A DNA stretch of 64,000 bases, from assembly GCA_944393265.1 (NCBI GenBank), contig CALXZO010000004.1:1-64000 (forward strand), read 5' to 3'. The DNA is from an uncultured Clostridia bacterium (GTDB lineage Bacteria > Bacillota > Clostridia > TANB77 > UBA1234). The notes under the pieces were generated by a model. It worked only from the letters and a program-made list of their open reading frames with translations. It ran no database searches and was not told the origin of the DNA. A program made the position numbers and the translations under genes. Positions within the stretch are counted from its first letter, which is position 1; each line of letters starts with the position of its first letter. Of the stretch, positions 25,392 through 33,054 are shown piece after piece.

Positions 25392-26018
25392 ATGAATGAT
25401 GTTCTTTGCAGGAACAGGTTGATTCAGTCTTTTTCTACTGAATTAGATACTAAGGATAAATTACAGGATGTATTTCGCTCTGGAAAAGCTGAAAACAGAA
25501 AATCTTCCACTGACATTGCTGATACAAAATTCAAATTACTAATGAAAACTCAACATAAAGATCAAGGCATCGCAATCCTTGACCTTTTTGGCAACTCATC
25601 AAAAATGAATATTGATACAGGAGAAAAGCCTAATTTTAGAAAGCTGTGTTCAATGACAGCTCTAAAATTAAAATTAGGCTTTAATGTTAACTCTATTGGA
25701 ACAAAATTACTTATTGATGCCATCTTGTATCTATATCAGAATAATACTGATGTTTTTCAGTTAGAAATTGTCTATAATATGTTGAGTCAAAAATACAATA
25801 TGAAGTATCAAAAGGTTAAATGGAGTATTGATAATTCACTTAAATCTATGTGAAGATATACTGACGAAGAAATCTTATATCTAATTTTTCCCGAATATGA
25901 TGGTAGGCTTCTTAGTGCAAAATACATCATTTCACTAGCAGTATATGAATTACGCAAACACTTTACTCCTATTGGATATACAAAAGAAAGAATCGAAATT
26001 ATATTAAATTCAGTATGA
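25392..26018 (+). pseudogene. Spo0A C-terminal-domain-like regulator with an in-frame TGA
   Basis: 208 codons interrupted by TGA at 25851-25853. The first 90 residues contain no receiver domain. From about residue 90 the protein follows the Spo0A effector domain: SMTALKLKLGFN...GTKLLIDAI, YNMLSQKYNMKYQKVKWSID (recognition helix), then after the stop RYTDEEILYLIFPEY and AKYIISLAVYELRKHF. The stop stands exactly where Spo0A has the conserved Trp of AIEVAW, so TGG became TGA. GGGGG lies 9 bases before the ATG at 25392. Either a recent nonsense mutation, or readthrough. 0A boxes lie upstream. Confidence 0.75.
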
Positions 26019-26106
26019 TACTGTACTGCATAAATAAATTAATCCTACTTCGCACTTGAAGTAGGATTTTATATTTTTATTCGTATATTTTTAGACTTGC
26101 ACTATA

Positions 26107-26781
26107 TTATTTGTCATTCGTTGCATTGCCATCTCCAAAAACAGGAATAACATCTCCTAAATATGTTGGTTTCGGTTTGAATATACATTGCATAAAATCT
26201 TTATTTCTAGCAAGTATTTCTCTTATTTCTCTATATGTTGCTCCAACATATTGTCTTGGATCTGACGGAACTCCATAGGCATTAAAACCTAATTCATTTG
26301 CTATATATAAAGCTCTATATAAATGATATTCTTGTGTTGCTATTATAATATTTTGAGCTTCAAATATCTCTTTAGCACGATATAAACTTTCGTAGGTAGA
26401 AAATCCTGCGTGATCCATAAATACATCTCCAGATGGAACTCCATTATCTATTGCAAATTGTTTCATTACATTTACTTCATCATATTCTGCTCTACCATGA
26501 TCGCCTGTCATAATTATTTTAGGTGCTACACCATTTTGATATAACTTTATACCCTCTAATAGTCTATCTTCTAACATTGGACTAGGCTTGTCCTCCCAAA
26601 CTCCAGCACCTAGCACAACAATGCAATCTATATTACTGATATTAGAGAAATCATTATTTTTAATAATCAGCGATTTTGTAGATGACTTCACATACACATT
26701 TATACTAAATACCGTTATAACTCCAAGTAATAATAAAATTAATAATATCAAAATAATTCTTTTTAGGATTTTTGCTTTCAT
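26107..26781 (-). CDS. SanA/YdcF-like protein, DUF218
   Basis: A 224-residue protein with an N-terminal membrane anchor (about 7-28) and a DUF218 domain: IDCIVVLGAGVWEDKPSPML, IIMTGDHGRAEYDEVNVM, FMDHAGFSTYES, IATQEYHLYRALYIA. Intact homologue of the broken gene at 19192-19874. SanA-type proteins strengthen the envelope barrier; the catalytic role is not settled. RBS AAAGGATG. Confidence 0.86.
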   Translation of the reverse strand: MKAKILKRIILILLILLLLGVITVFSINVYVKSSTKSLIIKNNDFSNISNIDCIVVLGAGVWEDKPSPMLEDRLLEGIKLYQNGVAPKIIMTGDHGRAEYDEVNVMKQFAIDNGVPSGDVFMDHAGFSTYESLYRAKEIFEAQNIIIATQEYHLYRALYIANELGFNAYGVPSDPRQYVGATYREIREILARNKDFMQCIFKPKPTYLGDVIPVFGDGNATNDK

Positions 26782-26888
26782 TTTATATCATCCTTTTATG
26801 TATTTTTTATTTTTCCAATTCTTATAGTATCATAAAAATGGGTAAACAGCAATTGTTTACCCACCCCAAATATACTTTATTATTTAAT

Positions 26889-28331
26889 TTATTGAATCAA
26901 TGCATTAACATCCATATATTCTCCACTATTATTTTTCACTTCAAAATGAAGATGAGCTCCTGTTGCTTTTCCTGTTTTACCAACTGTCATTATTTCATCG
27001 CCTTGTTTAACGTTATCTCCAACTTCAACTAATATTTTTTCTCCGTGATGATAACCTGATATGCTTCCATCTATATGCCTTACTTCTATATAATTTCCTT
27101 TATCAACATCATATTCTGCAGTTTCTACAATACCATCTGCAGCTGCTTTTACTTTAGTACCTTCTTCAGCAACAAGATCTATTCCTGTATGAGTAATTTC
27201 TTCTTTTGTAATTGGATGTACTCTTGTTCCAAATGTACTACTTACTCTGGTATATTCAACAGGTACTATATATTCAACTTTTGGTATTATATTTTCCTCA
27301 CTTTCAATTTCATAAAATATTTCACTTATTATCTTATCATTTTCTGTTGTAGCATTTGATACTTTGTCGCTTGCGAGTGAAATTGTTAAGACTGAAACTA
27401 TTAGTATTGTTGCTACTATAATAAATATCGAACTTTTAATATAATTATTTTTCATTTGAATTATTCTCCTTTCAATTTCTTTTTTATCACTACATATACT
27501 TGGCATCTTTGCTTCTTGCAAACTACACATCTCTGCAATTTTTAAGATAGTTTTGCAATATTCCTTTACTGTAACATTAGCATTTAAAACATTTCTATCT
27601 GTTATAATTTCTAAATCTTGTTTTATTGTTTTAAAAGCTAGTTTTATAACTGGATTAAACCAATGTATTTTTTCAATTATTCCAAATAACAAATATAAAA
27701 TATGATGTTTGCTTTTATAATGATTTAATTCGTGTAATATGATACATTTAAATTCATTTTCAGAAAGATTGAAAGTTTCTTTTGTAAGCAATATTTGACT
27801 ATTTAATATTCCATAAAGAGAAGGCATATTTACTTTTTCTTGTACTACAAGTTTTATATTGTTTTGTATATTTAATTCATTTTTACATTCATTAAAAATT
27901 TTCAAAATATTTTCTGGTATTTCACAAGAATTTTTATTTTTCAAACTTCTGTATATGAAAATATCTGTTACAATAAATATTCCTGCAACTACAAACCATA
28001 TACTTGCAAATATTTCAGTAGTGTTATTTTGGAGAGTATCATTAGTAACTACAATACTATTATCTTCTTTTGTAACAGTGTCGTTATCGTTAAACTCTTT
28101 TGACTCTGTTAAAATAAAACTATCTTTTGTATCCAAAAAATTTTTTATACTTAGTTTACTTTGAAAATTTAAAGGTATAATCAAGACGATTATAAATATA
28201 ACCCATAGCAATGCTGAATTTTTTATATTCACTTTATTTTTTATAAGCTTTCTCGCACATAAAATTATTAAAAACACAACACTTGCTATTGTCGACATGG
28301 ATAATATATTTATAAATAAAGATTCTAACAT
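26889..28331 (-). CDS. BlaR1-like M56 metalloprotease fused to an M23 peptidase domain
   Basis: A 480-residue membrane sensor-protease. Membrane helices at about 10-28, 40-55, 110-130 and 310-330. The M56 zinc motif is ILHELNHYKSKH (about residue 200). After the last helix, where BlaR1/MecR1 carry a penicillin-binding domain, there is a complete LytM/M23 domain instead: STFGTRVHP, HTGIDLVAEEGTKV, HHGEKI, VGKTGKATGAHLHFEV. M23 domains bind or cut peptidoglycan, so this may sense or trim cell wall rather than beta-lactams. The start codon overlaps the blaI stop (TAATG), so signalling to the BlaI-like repressor is likely. Confidence 0.88.
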   Translation of the reverse strand: MLESLFINILSMSTIASVVFLIILCARKLIKNKVNIKNSALLWVIFIIVLIIPLNFQSKLSIKNFLDTKDSFILTESKEFNDNDTVTKEDNSIVVTNDTLQNNTTEIFASIWFVVAGIFIVTDIFIYRSLKNKNSCEIPENILKIFNECKNELNIQNNIKLVVQEKVNMPSLYGILNSQILLTKETFNLSENEFKCIILHELNHYKSKHHILYLLFGIIEKIHWFNPVIKLAFKTIKQDLEIITDRNVLNANVTVKEYCKTILKIAEMCSLQEAKMPSICSDKKEIERRIIQMKNNYIKSSIFIIVATILIVSVLTISLASDKVSNATTENDKIISEIFYEIESEENIIPKVEYIVPVEYTRVSSTFGTRVHPITKEEITHTGIDLVAEEGTKVKAAADGIVETAEYDVDKGNYIEVRHIDGSISGYHHGEKILVEVGDNVKQGDEIMTVGKTGKATGAHLHFEVKNNSGEYMDVNALIQ

Positions 28332-28702
28332 TATTTATCCTCCTCATCTTCGACTAATTTCATTAAATCTTCTAAATCCTTTTTGTTTAATTTTTTAGAC
28401 TTTGCAAATGCTACTAACATATTGTTTATTGAACCTTCATATAATTTTTCAATAAAATTGTTAGTTTCTTTTGATTTGTAATCGTACTCAGATATTTTTG
28501 GTTTATATAGTAATAAAGAACCTTTATCCCTTATCACTTCTATAAACTCTTTACTCGCAAGCCTCGATACTAATGTCATAATAGTATTGTTTTTCCACTC
28601 TTTTTTCTTTGTTACTTCGCTAATAATTTCTAAAGATGTACATTCTCCTTTTTTCCATAAAACTTGCATTACCTCTAATTCTGATTCTGAAATATTTTTC
28701 AC
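28331..28702 (-). CDS. blaI: BlaI/MecI-type repressor
   Basis: A 123-residue winged-helix repressor: ISESELEVMQVLWKKGECTSLEIIS, WKNNTIMTLVSRLASKEFIEV, then a C-terminal dimerisation part (NNFIEKLYEGSINNMLVAF). In this family the M56 partner triggers cleavage of the repressor near the Asn-Phe site. First gene of the operon with the M56-M23 gene; two matching operators lie in front. Confidence 0.9.
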   Translation of the reverse strand: MKNISESELEVMQVLWKKGECTSLEIISEVTKKKEWKNNTIMTLVSRLASKEFIEVIRDKGSLLLYKPKISEYDYKSKETNNFIEKLYEGSINNMLVAFAKSKKLNKKDLEDLMKLVEDEEDK

Positions 28703-28724
28703 ATCAATCCCTCCTCTTATTTCA

Positions 28725-28779
28725 AAACTACATTTGTAGTTTATATTTATATACTACATTTGTAGTTTTAGAAAGTCAA
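28725..28779 (-). promoter_or_regulatory. blaI promoter with two BlaI/MecI operators
   Basis: TTGACT (28774-28779), 17 bp, TAGTAT (28751-28756) on the minus strand. The palindrome ACTACATTTGTAGT occurs twice (28727-28740 and 28753-28766), centred 26 bp apart, over the -10 and the start region. It has the TACA/TGTA half-sites of BlaI/MecI operators. Confidence 0.8.
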
Positions 28780-28810
28780 TAGTTTTTTTCTAAATTTTGA
28801 TAAAAAAATA

Positions 28811-28843
28811 ATAGAGGTCAGTTTCACTATCGAAACCAACCTC
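28811..28843. terminator. Terminator between the blaI promoter and the DGG gene
   Basis: AGAGGT..GTTTC-ACTATC-GAAAC..ACCTCT hairpin just downstream of the minus-strand gene ending at 28857. Confidence 0.6.
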
Positions 28844-28856
28844 TATGTAAGGGAAA

Positions 28857-30476
28857 TTATTTTTTTAAATCATTTAATTTTGTTTCTGCTTTGCATATAT
28901 ACATATCTCTATTTCCATCTACTGTATTAAATTTTATAATTGTAAAAGTTTCATATTCATATTCAACACTTCCACCATCTCTATATCTGATTTCTCTTGG
29001 AAGTATTAGAGGTACACTCTGATGTTCCTCGTATTGATTATACATTTCTTCAACAGCCTTAACATCTTTGTTTGCCTTTGCTAATATTCCACTCAATGTT
29101 AAATATCCATCTTTTAAAGCATTTTCTAATGTCATTTCTTTATCTGCTACTTTTACATTTACTTCTTCTAATCCATAATAATATAAATCAAAATTACTAT
29201 TATATTTATCTAAATCTGTTGCACTTAAAACTTTTCTTTCCTCTACTTTTTCTGATTCAATAACATTTAATTCAAAGTTATCATATCCATCAACATCTAT
29301 TGTTGCACCAATAATTGTATTTGTATCATTTTGTATTTTGCTATCGTAAGTTATTATAACTTTTCTAGCAACACCATATAAATAATCTCTATTTTCGCCA
29401 CCTGCTATAAGAATTTTTCTTGTATTTGATTGTAATTTTTCTAACTCTCCATTATTTGGCTCAACTATTAAATATGTAGGTTCTTCTTCTATAATTGTTG
29501 CAATGAAACTTCTTTTTTCAATCATATAATATACTGGGCATATACTTATATTATCAAGCATTTCATTTTCAGTTATCGCAGTTAAACAAACCTCACTAAA
29601 TTCTTCATTGTCTGTTGCTACTATTGTATATACGCTTGCATCATATTTTTTTGTTACTACTTGTGGTATTCCAAACTTATCTTGTGTATTATCAGTAGTT
29701 ATTTCATAGTAAGACTCATCCTCATTCATTACAAATTTTATATCTTTTATTATTGGATCTCCCTCAATTGTATATGTAATTACCCTTACTTCATCTTCTT
29801 TACGATTTAAACTATCTACTTTTGTATTTTCTACAAATTCAAATAATCTGTTAATATTAGATGTTGATTTGTTTGCCACTGTAACAATGTTATTAGCATT
29901 TATATAATCTTCTTTAATTTCATTTATTCCATTACCTTCAACAGCAGAAAATAGCACGGCAACATTATTAACATTTAATATCAAATCTTTTTCATTAGCT
30001 TCAAGAACAGTTGCATTTAATAATTTTTTGTTATTAGTTTCACCATTCAATTCTGGAAAATAAATCTCATCTATTAAAAAATCTATTGTTCCTATTGAAT
30101 TATTTAGATCACCCGCATAGTCAATTAGAAGATATGATCTACCATATACTATATCATTAAACTTTACCAATTCTTTTGTGTCTATTTTATCTGCATTAGA
30201 AATTTTTAAATCGCTTATTTTTGTCCTTTCAGTTGTTATTTCTAATGTTTCTGCATAACTTGTATTATCATATATTTTCATTCCTAATATTTCTATTCTT
30301 ATTCCATCTTCATATCCTGTTATTGATTTGTGATTAAGTCTATGAACTTTTGTAATAGAATATAATAATGCCTTGTATTCGACACTACCACCATCTTTTA
30401 ATCTCATTGGAATTGGTACTAATAATATTAAAATAGCTAGTATAATCCCTATAATTATCAATTTTTTCTTATTCAT
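28857..30476 (-). CDS. Large membrane-anchored 'DGGSVEYKALLY' protein (ICE copy)
   Basis: A 539-residue protein with one N-terminal anchor (about 5-22) and a large external part; KDGGSVEYKALLYSITKVH near the start and YRDGGSVEYEYETFTIIK near the end, closing with LNDLKK. It is a full-length paralogue of 17483-18994 outside the ICE. Start at 30476 from TGGAGGCGATAATT. The upstream 65 bp is nearly identical to that of the next gene at 31436-31502 and holds an ECF-type promoter. Function unknown. Confidence 0.72.
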   Translation of the reverse strand: MNKKKLIIIGIILAILILLVPIPMRLKDGGSVEYKALLYSITKVHRLNHKSITGYEDGIRIEILGMKIYDNTSYAETLEITTERTKISDLKISNADKIDTKELVKFNDIVYGRSYLLIDYAGDLNNSIGTIDFLIDEIYFPELNGETNNKKLLNATVLEANEKDLILNVNNVAVLFSAVEGNGINEIKEDYINANNIVTVANKSTSNINRLFEFVENTKVDSLNRKEDEVRVITYTIEGDPIIKDIKFVMNEDESYYEITTDNTQDKFGIPQVVTKKYDASVYTIVATDNEEFSEVCLTAITENEMLDNISICPVYYMIEKRSFIATIIEEEPTYLIVEPNNGELEKLQSNTRKILIAGGENRDYLYGVARKVIITYDSKIQNDTNTIIGATIDVDGYDNFELNVIESEKVEERKVLSATDLDKYNSNFDLYYYGLEEVNVKVADKEMTLENALKDGYLTLSGILAKANKDVKAVEEMYNQYEEHQSVPLILPREIRYRDGGSVEYEYETFTIIKFNTVDGNRDMYICKAETKLNDLKK

Positions 30477-30477
30477 A

Positions 30478-30543
30478 ATTATCGCCTCCATACACTTATT
30501 AGACAATTATATTCAAAAAAAGTTTCAGTATAATTTAAGTAAC
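30478..30543 (-). promoter_or_regulatory. Duplicated ECF-type promoter and leader, copy 1
   Basis: TGAAAC, a T-rich 16-bp spacer and GTCTAA (ECF -35/-10 pattern), then TGGAGGCGATA as RBS. It is about 90% identical to 31436-31502. A TATAAT inside the spacer leaves a sigma-A reading possible. Confidence 0.5.
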
Positions 30544-30562
30544 AAATATATATTGTAATTTG

Positions 30563-31435
30563 CTATTCAATAGGTTGAGAGTGTTCATCGCATTTTATTG
30601 TACAGAAACTATATCGCACCGTTCCACTATATTTGTCTGAACTATTCCAATTAGCAATAACTTCATAAATATAGTTTTCGTAATTAAGTTCAATTGTAAA
30701 GTTCTCATTTCCTTTTGTTATTTCTACTTCCTCACTTTTTGCATCAATATTTTCCCAGTTTTTTTCAGACCAACAACGAACTAAAACAGTATCTGGCATC
30801 ACATCCCAATGAAAAGTTGCTAAAAGAGGATCAACAGAAGAAAGTGGTGAGGGTACTAAGTTTAATATAGGCATACGTTTTTTTACTTCTAATGGATGCA
30901 CACTATCACTGTTAATAGCAGTAATAGTTCCATCGCCATTATCATATTGCCAAGATGAAGTACCCTTTAATGCTTTTATACTTTCTTTCCAACTTGCAAC
31001 CGTCAATGTAGGTGGTTCACTTATAACTATATCATCATTGGCAGTATTATCTAATTTTTCTCCATTTTCTTGATTTATACTTATTTCATTATCTTCAAAA
31101 TTTAACAAATCATCACCATATATAAGTTTATTCTTATCATCTTCAGTTAGCATTTCCTCCCAAAAACCTCTGCAAACTTCTTTCCCAAGAATATACCCTC
31201 TATATGATGTAACTCCTCTATGTCCATCTTCTGTAACAAAATTACCTTCTATATCAAAAGAATAACCTAATCCAACATAATGACCAGAACCACCATCATC
31301 ATATGTAGGCTCAACAATAATACTGCATATAGGTCTTTTAAAATTATATACTAAGGCAAAGTCAGTAACACCTGCAATTATCCATAATGCAACAAAGCAA
31401 ACAATTCCTATTACTATCATTTTTTTCTTATTCAT
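30563..31435 (-). CDS. Membrane-anchored 'DGG/GLGY' protein
   Basis: A 290-residue protein with an N-terminal anchor (about 6-24). External domain begins EPTYDDGGSGHYVGLGYSFD and GVTSYRGYILGKE; an acidic linker (residues about 95-125) joins a C-terminal beta-rich part (ATFHWDVMPDTVLVRCWSE...GTVRYSF). The GLGY box links it to 17098-17421 and 37612-38799. Function unknown. Confidence 0.68.
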   Translation of the reverse strand: MNKKKMIVIGIVCFVALWIIAGVTDFALVYNFKRPICSIIVEPTYDDGGSGHYVGLGYSFDIEGNFVTEDGHRGVTSYRGYILGKEVCRGFWEEMLTEDDKNKLIYGDDLLNFEDNEISINQENGEKLDNTANDDIVISEPPTLTVASWKESIKALKGTSSWQYDNGDGTITAINSDSVHPLEVKKRMPILNLVPSPLSSVDPLLATFHWDVMPDTVLVRCWSEKNWENIDAKSEEVEITKGNENFTIELNYENYIYEVIANWNSSDKYSGTVRYSFCTIKCDEHSQPIE

Positions 31436-31502
31436 AATATCGCCTCCATGTACTTATTAGACAATTATATCCCAAAAAAGTTTCAGAATAATTTAAGTAA
31501 CC
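31436..31502 (-). promoter_or_regulatory. Duplicated ECF-type promoter and leader, copy 2
   Basis: Carries CTGAAAC, a T-rich spacer, GTCTAATAAG and GGAGGCGATA in the same layout as 30478-30543, so two adjacent genes share one promoter module. Confidence 0.5.
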
Positions 31503-31519
31503 ACTCTATAAATCACTAT

Positions 31520-31891
31520 TTATTCTTCTAACAAAGTGCCTTTTTTGAATCTTTCTGAATAATCAAGAATTGATTCTTTATCAAGCATAGGTTCAGAACT
31601 TACACCTTGAAAAACAATCTTATTATCTCGATATGTGAACCAAAATAAAATTTCTGGCTCTTTTTCAAATTCTACTGATATTCTCCACTCGTTGTAACTA
31701 AGAAGTTTATTTAAATAAGAGTGCATTATTTTTATTTCACTAACATCTTGTGCAGTATAGCCTCTATATTCAAGTTCTGTATAAGTATAAGTCTTAATAA
31801 ATTTTTGTTGAATAAAAACATTCAAGCAAAGTATGACTATAAATGTTATAAAAATCGTTATAGAAGTTATAAATACCTTATTTCTTTTCAT
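31520..31891 (-). CDS. DUF3139-like membrane protein
   Basis: A 123-residue protein with an N-terminal membrane helix (about 8-27), TYTELEYRGYTAQDVSEIKIMH and a C-terminal beta domain (WRISVEFEKEPEILFWFTYRDNKIVFQG) as in DUF3139 proteins. Same direction as, and 22 bp from, the gene at 31914. Function unknown. Confidence 0.68.
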   Translation of the reverse strand: MKRNKVFITSITIFITFIVILCLNVFIQQKFIKTYTYTELEYRGYTAQDVSEIKIMHSYLNKLLSYNEWRISVEFEKEPEILFWFTYRDNKIVFQGVSSEPMLDKESILDYSERFKKGTLLEE

Positions 31892-31913
31892 CAGTAATCT
31901 TCCTCTCCAATTA

Positions 31914-32120
31914 CTATTTCTTTTTATTTATTTCGTTCCTAGTCTTATGAAATAATCCACCAAAAACAAGTGCAAACAACATAGGAATACAAGCATATCC
32001 TGCATTAGGTTCTCCATTATTGCTTATAACATAAATCGCTCCTGCAAAAGTAAAAATCGTAAATATAACTAATAGTATAAAATAAGCCTTTGCTTTTCTA
32101 GTTAGTTTTTCTTTCTTCAT
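31914..32120 (-). CDS. Small two-helix membrane protein (paralogue of 11858-12046)
   Basis: A 68-residue protein with helices at about 12-32 and 38-54 and the connector SNNGEPNAGYACIPMLF. Shares this with the chromosomal 62-residue protein. An AAGGAGGTATTATT-like RBS precedes the ATG. Function unknown. Confidence 0.68.
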   Translation of the reverse strand: MKKEKLTRKAKAYFILLVIFTIFTFAGAIYVISNNGEPNAGYACIPMLFALVFGGLFHKTRNEINKKK

Positions 32121-32134
32121 AATAATACCTCCTT

Positions 32135-32506
32135 TTATAGTCCTAAGATATAAAAGCCATTATACTTTTCTTCTGCTATTCTTAACCATTTAATTAATTC
32201 TTCATATTCTTTTTCTATAACTGTATCTAACTTGTTTATTATTTCTTTGGTAGTTTCTTTATCATAATAATTTATTCCACAGTAATCAAAACCTTTTTCG
32301 CCATTAGGAAAAATAGCACATTCAAATACATTTTCATATTTCTCATAGAAAACATCAAAATCCTCATCATATATTAGAAGTGAATCATCTTTCCAATGTT
32401 CAATTTCATCACATATAACTTTTTTATCTTTTAAAGGATTTTCTATATTACAAAATTGGAATTCTAAATAACAACCACCTTTTCGCTCTTTTCCAGATAT
32501 AAACAT
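32135..32506 (-). CDS. Hypothetical cytosolic protein (123 aa)
   Basis: Starts MFISGKERKGGCYLEF with AAAGGTGG 9 bases ahead; the frame is open a few codons further from a GTG. Acidic and aromatic-rich (WKDDSLLIYDEDFDVFYEKY, FDYCGINYYD), no membrane segment. It lies directly after the 131-residue gene and before the small membrane-protein gene, so the three are likely one operon. It might be an immunity-type protein by size and charge; that is a guess. Confidence 0.55.
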   Translation of the reverse strand: MFISGKERKGGCYLEFQFCNIENPLKDKKVICDEIEHWKDDSLLIYDEDFDVFYEKYENVFECAIFPNGEKGFDYCGINYYDKETTKEIINKLDTVIEKEYEELIKWLRIAEEKYNGFYILGL

Positions 32507-32520
32507 TGTATCTGCCACCT

Positions 32521-32916
32521 TTACACAATATATTCCTTTATCTTATCTAAAATTTTCTTTGCATATTCTTCATCTTCATCTATATAGATTTCTGTTCCAT
32601 AATGAGCACTCTCAAATGATTTATCAATATTTATCGTAAAAAATTGTGTCATTTTATTATATATGCTCTGGTCTTTTGGCATTTCCTCTTTAATTATTAG
32701 GTCAATAAACTGATTTGTTATATATCCTGTTATTATTATTTCTTTTGTCGTCTGACTCTTTTCGACTCTTCCAAATTTTCTTAATAAATCTATACTTTCT
32801 GTTTCTTCATCCCAGCATCTAATTTCAAAAGATTCTCCTTTACTCGCATAATGAAGAAATAACTCTTTCCACCATTTATTATTATCTATTCTACTTATTA
32901 GCTGAATACTTTGCAT
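32521..32916 (-). CDS. Hypothetical cytosolic protein (131 aa)
   Basis: MQSIQLISRIDNNKWWKELFLHYASKGESFEIRCWDEE..., then a helical C-terminus. No membrane segment or known motif. RBS AAAGGAGATGAAAA. First gene of a small operon with 32135-32506. Function unknown. Confidence 0.6.
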   Translation of the reverse strand: MQSIQLISRIDNNKWWKELFLHYASKGESFEIRCWDEETESIDLLRKFGRVEKSQTTKEIIITGYITNQFIDLIIKEEMPKDQSIYNKMTQFFTINIDKSFESAHYGTEIYIDEDEEYAKKILDKIKEYIV

Positions 32917-33054
32917 TAAATTTTCATCTCCTTTTTAGTACACATATATATTATCATAAAAACAGTTATCTTTCAATTTTATATAGTCTTATAAACTTGT
33001 TAATTATAAACAAAAAGATTAGCTCACTTTTCTCAAATGAACTAATCTTAACAT

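Noticed and set aside
26889-28702. Beta-lactam resistance operon
   Set aside because: No beta-lactamase or PBP2a gene follows, and the sensor lacks a penicillin-binding domain.
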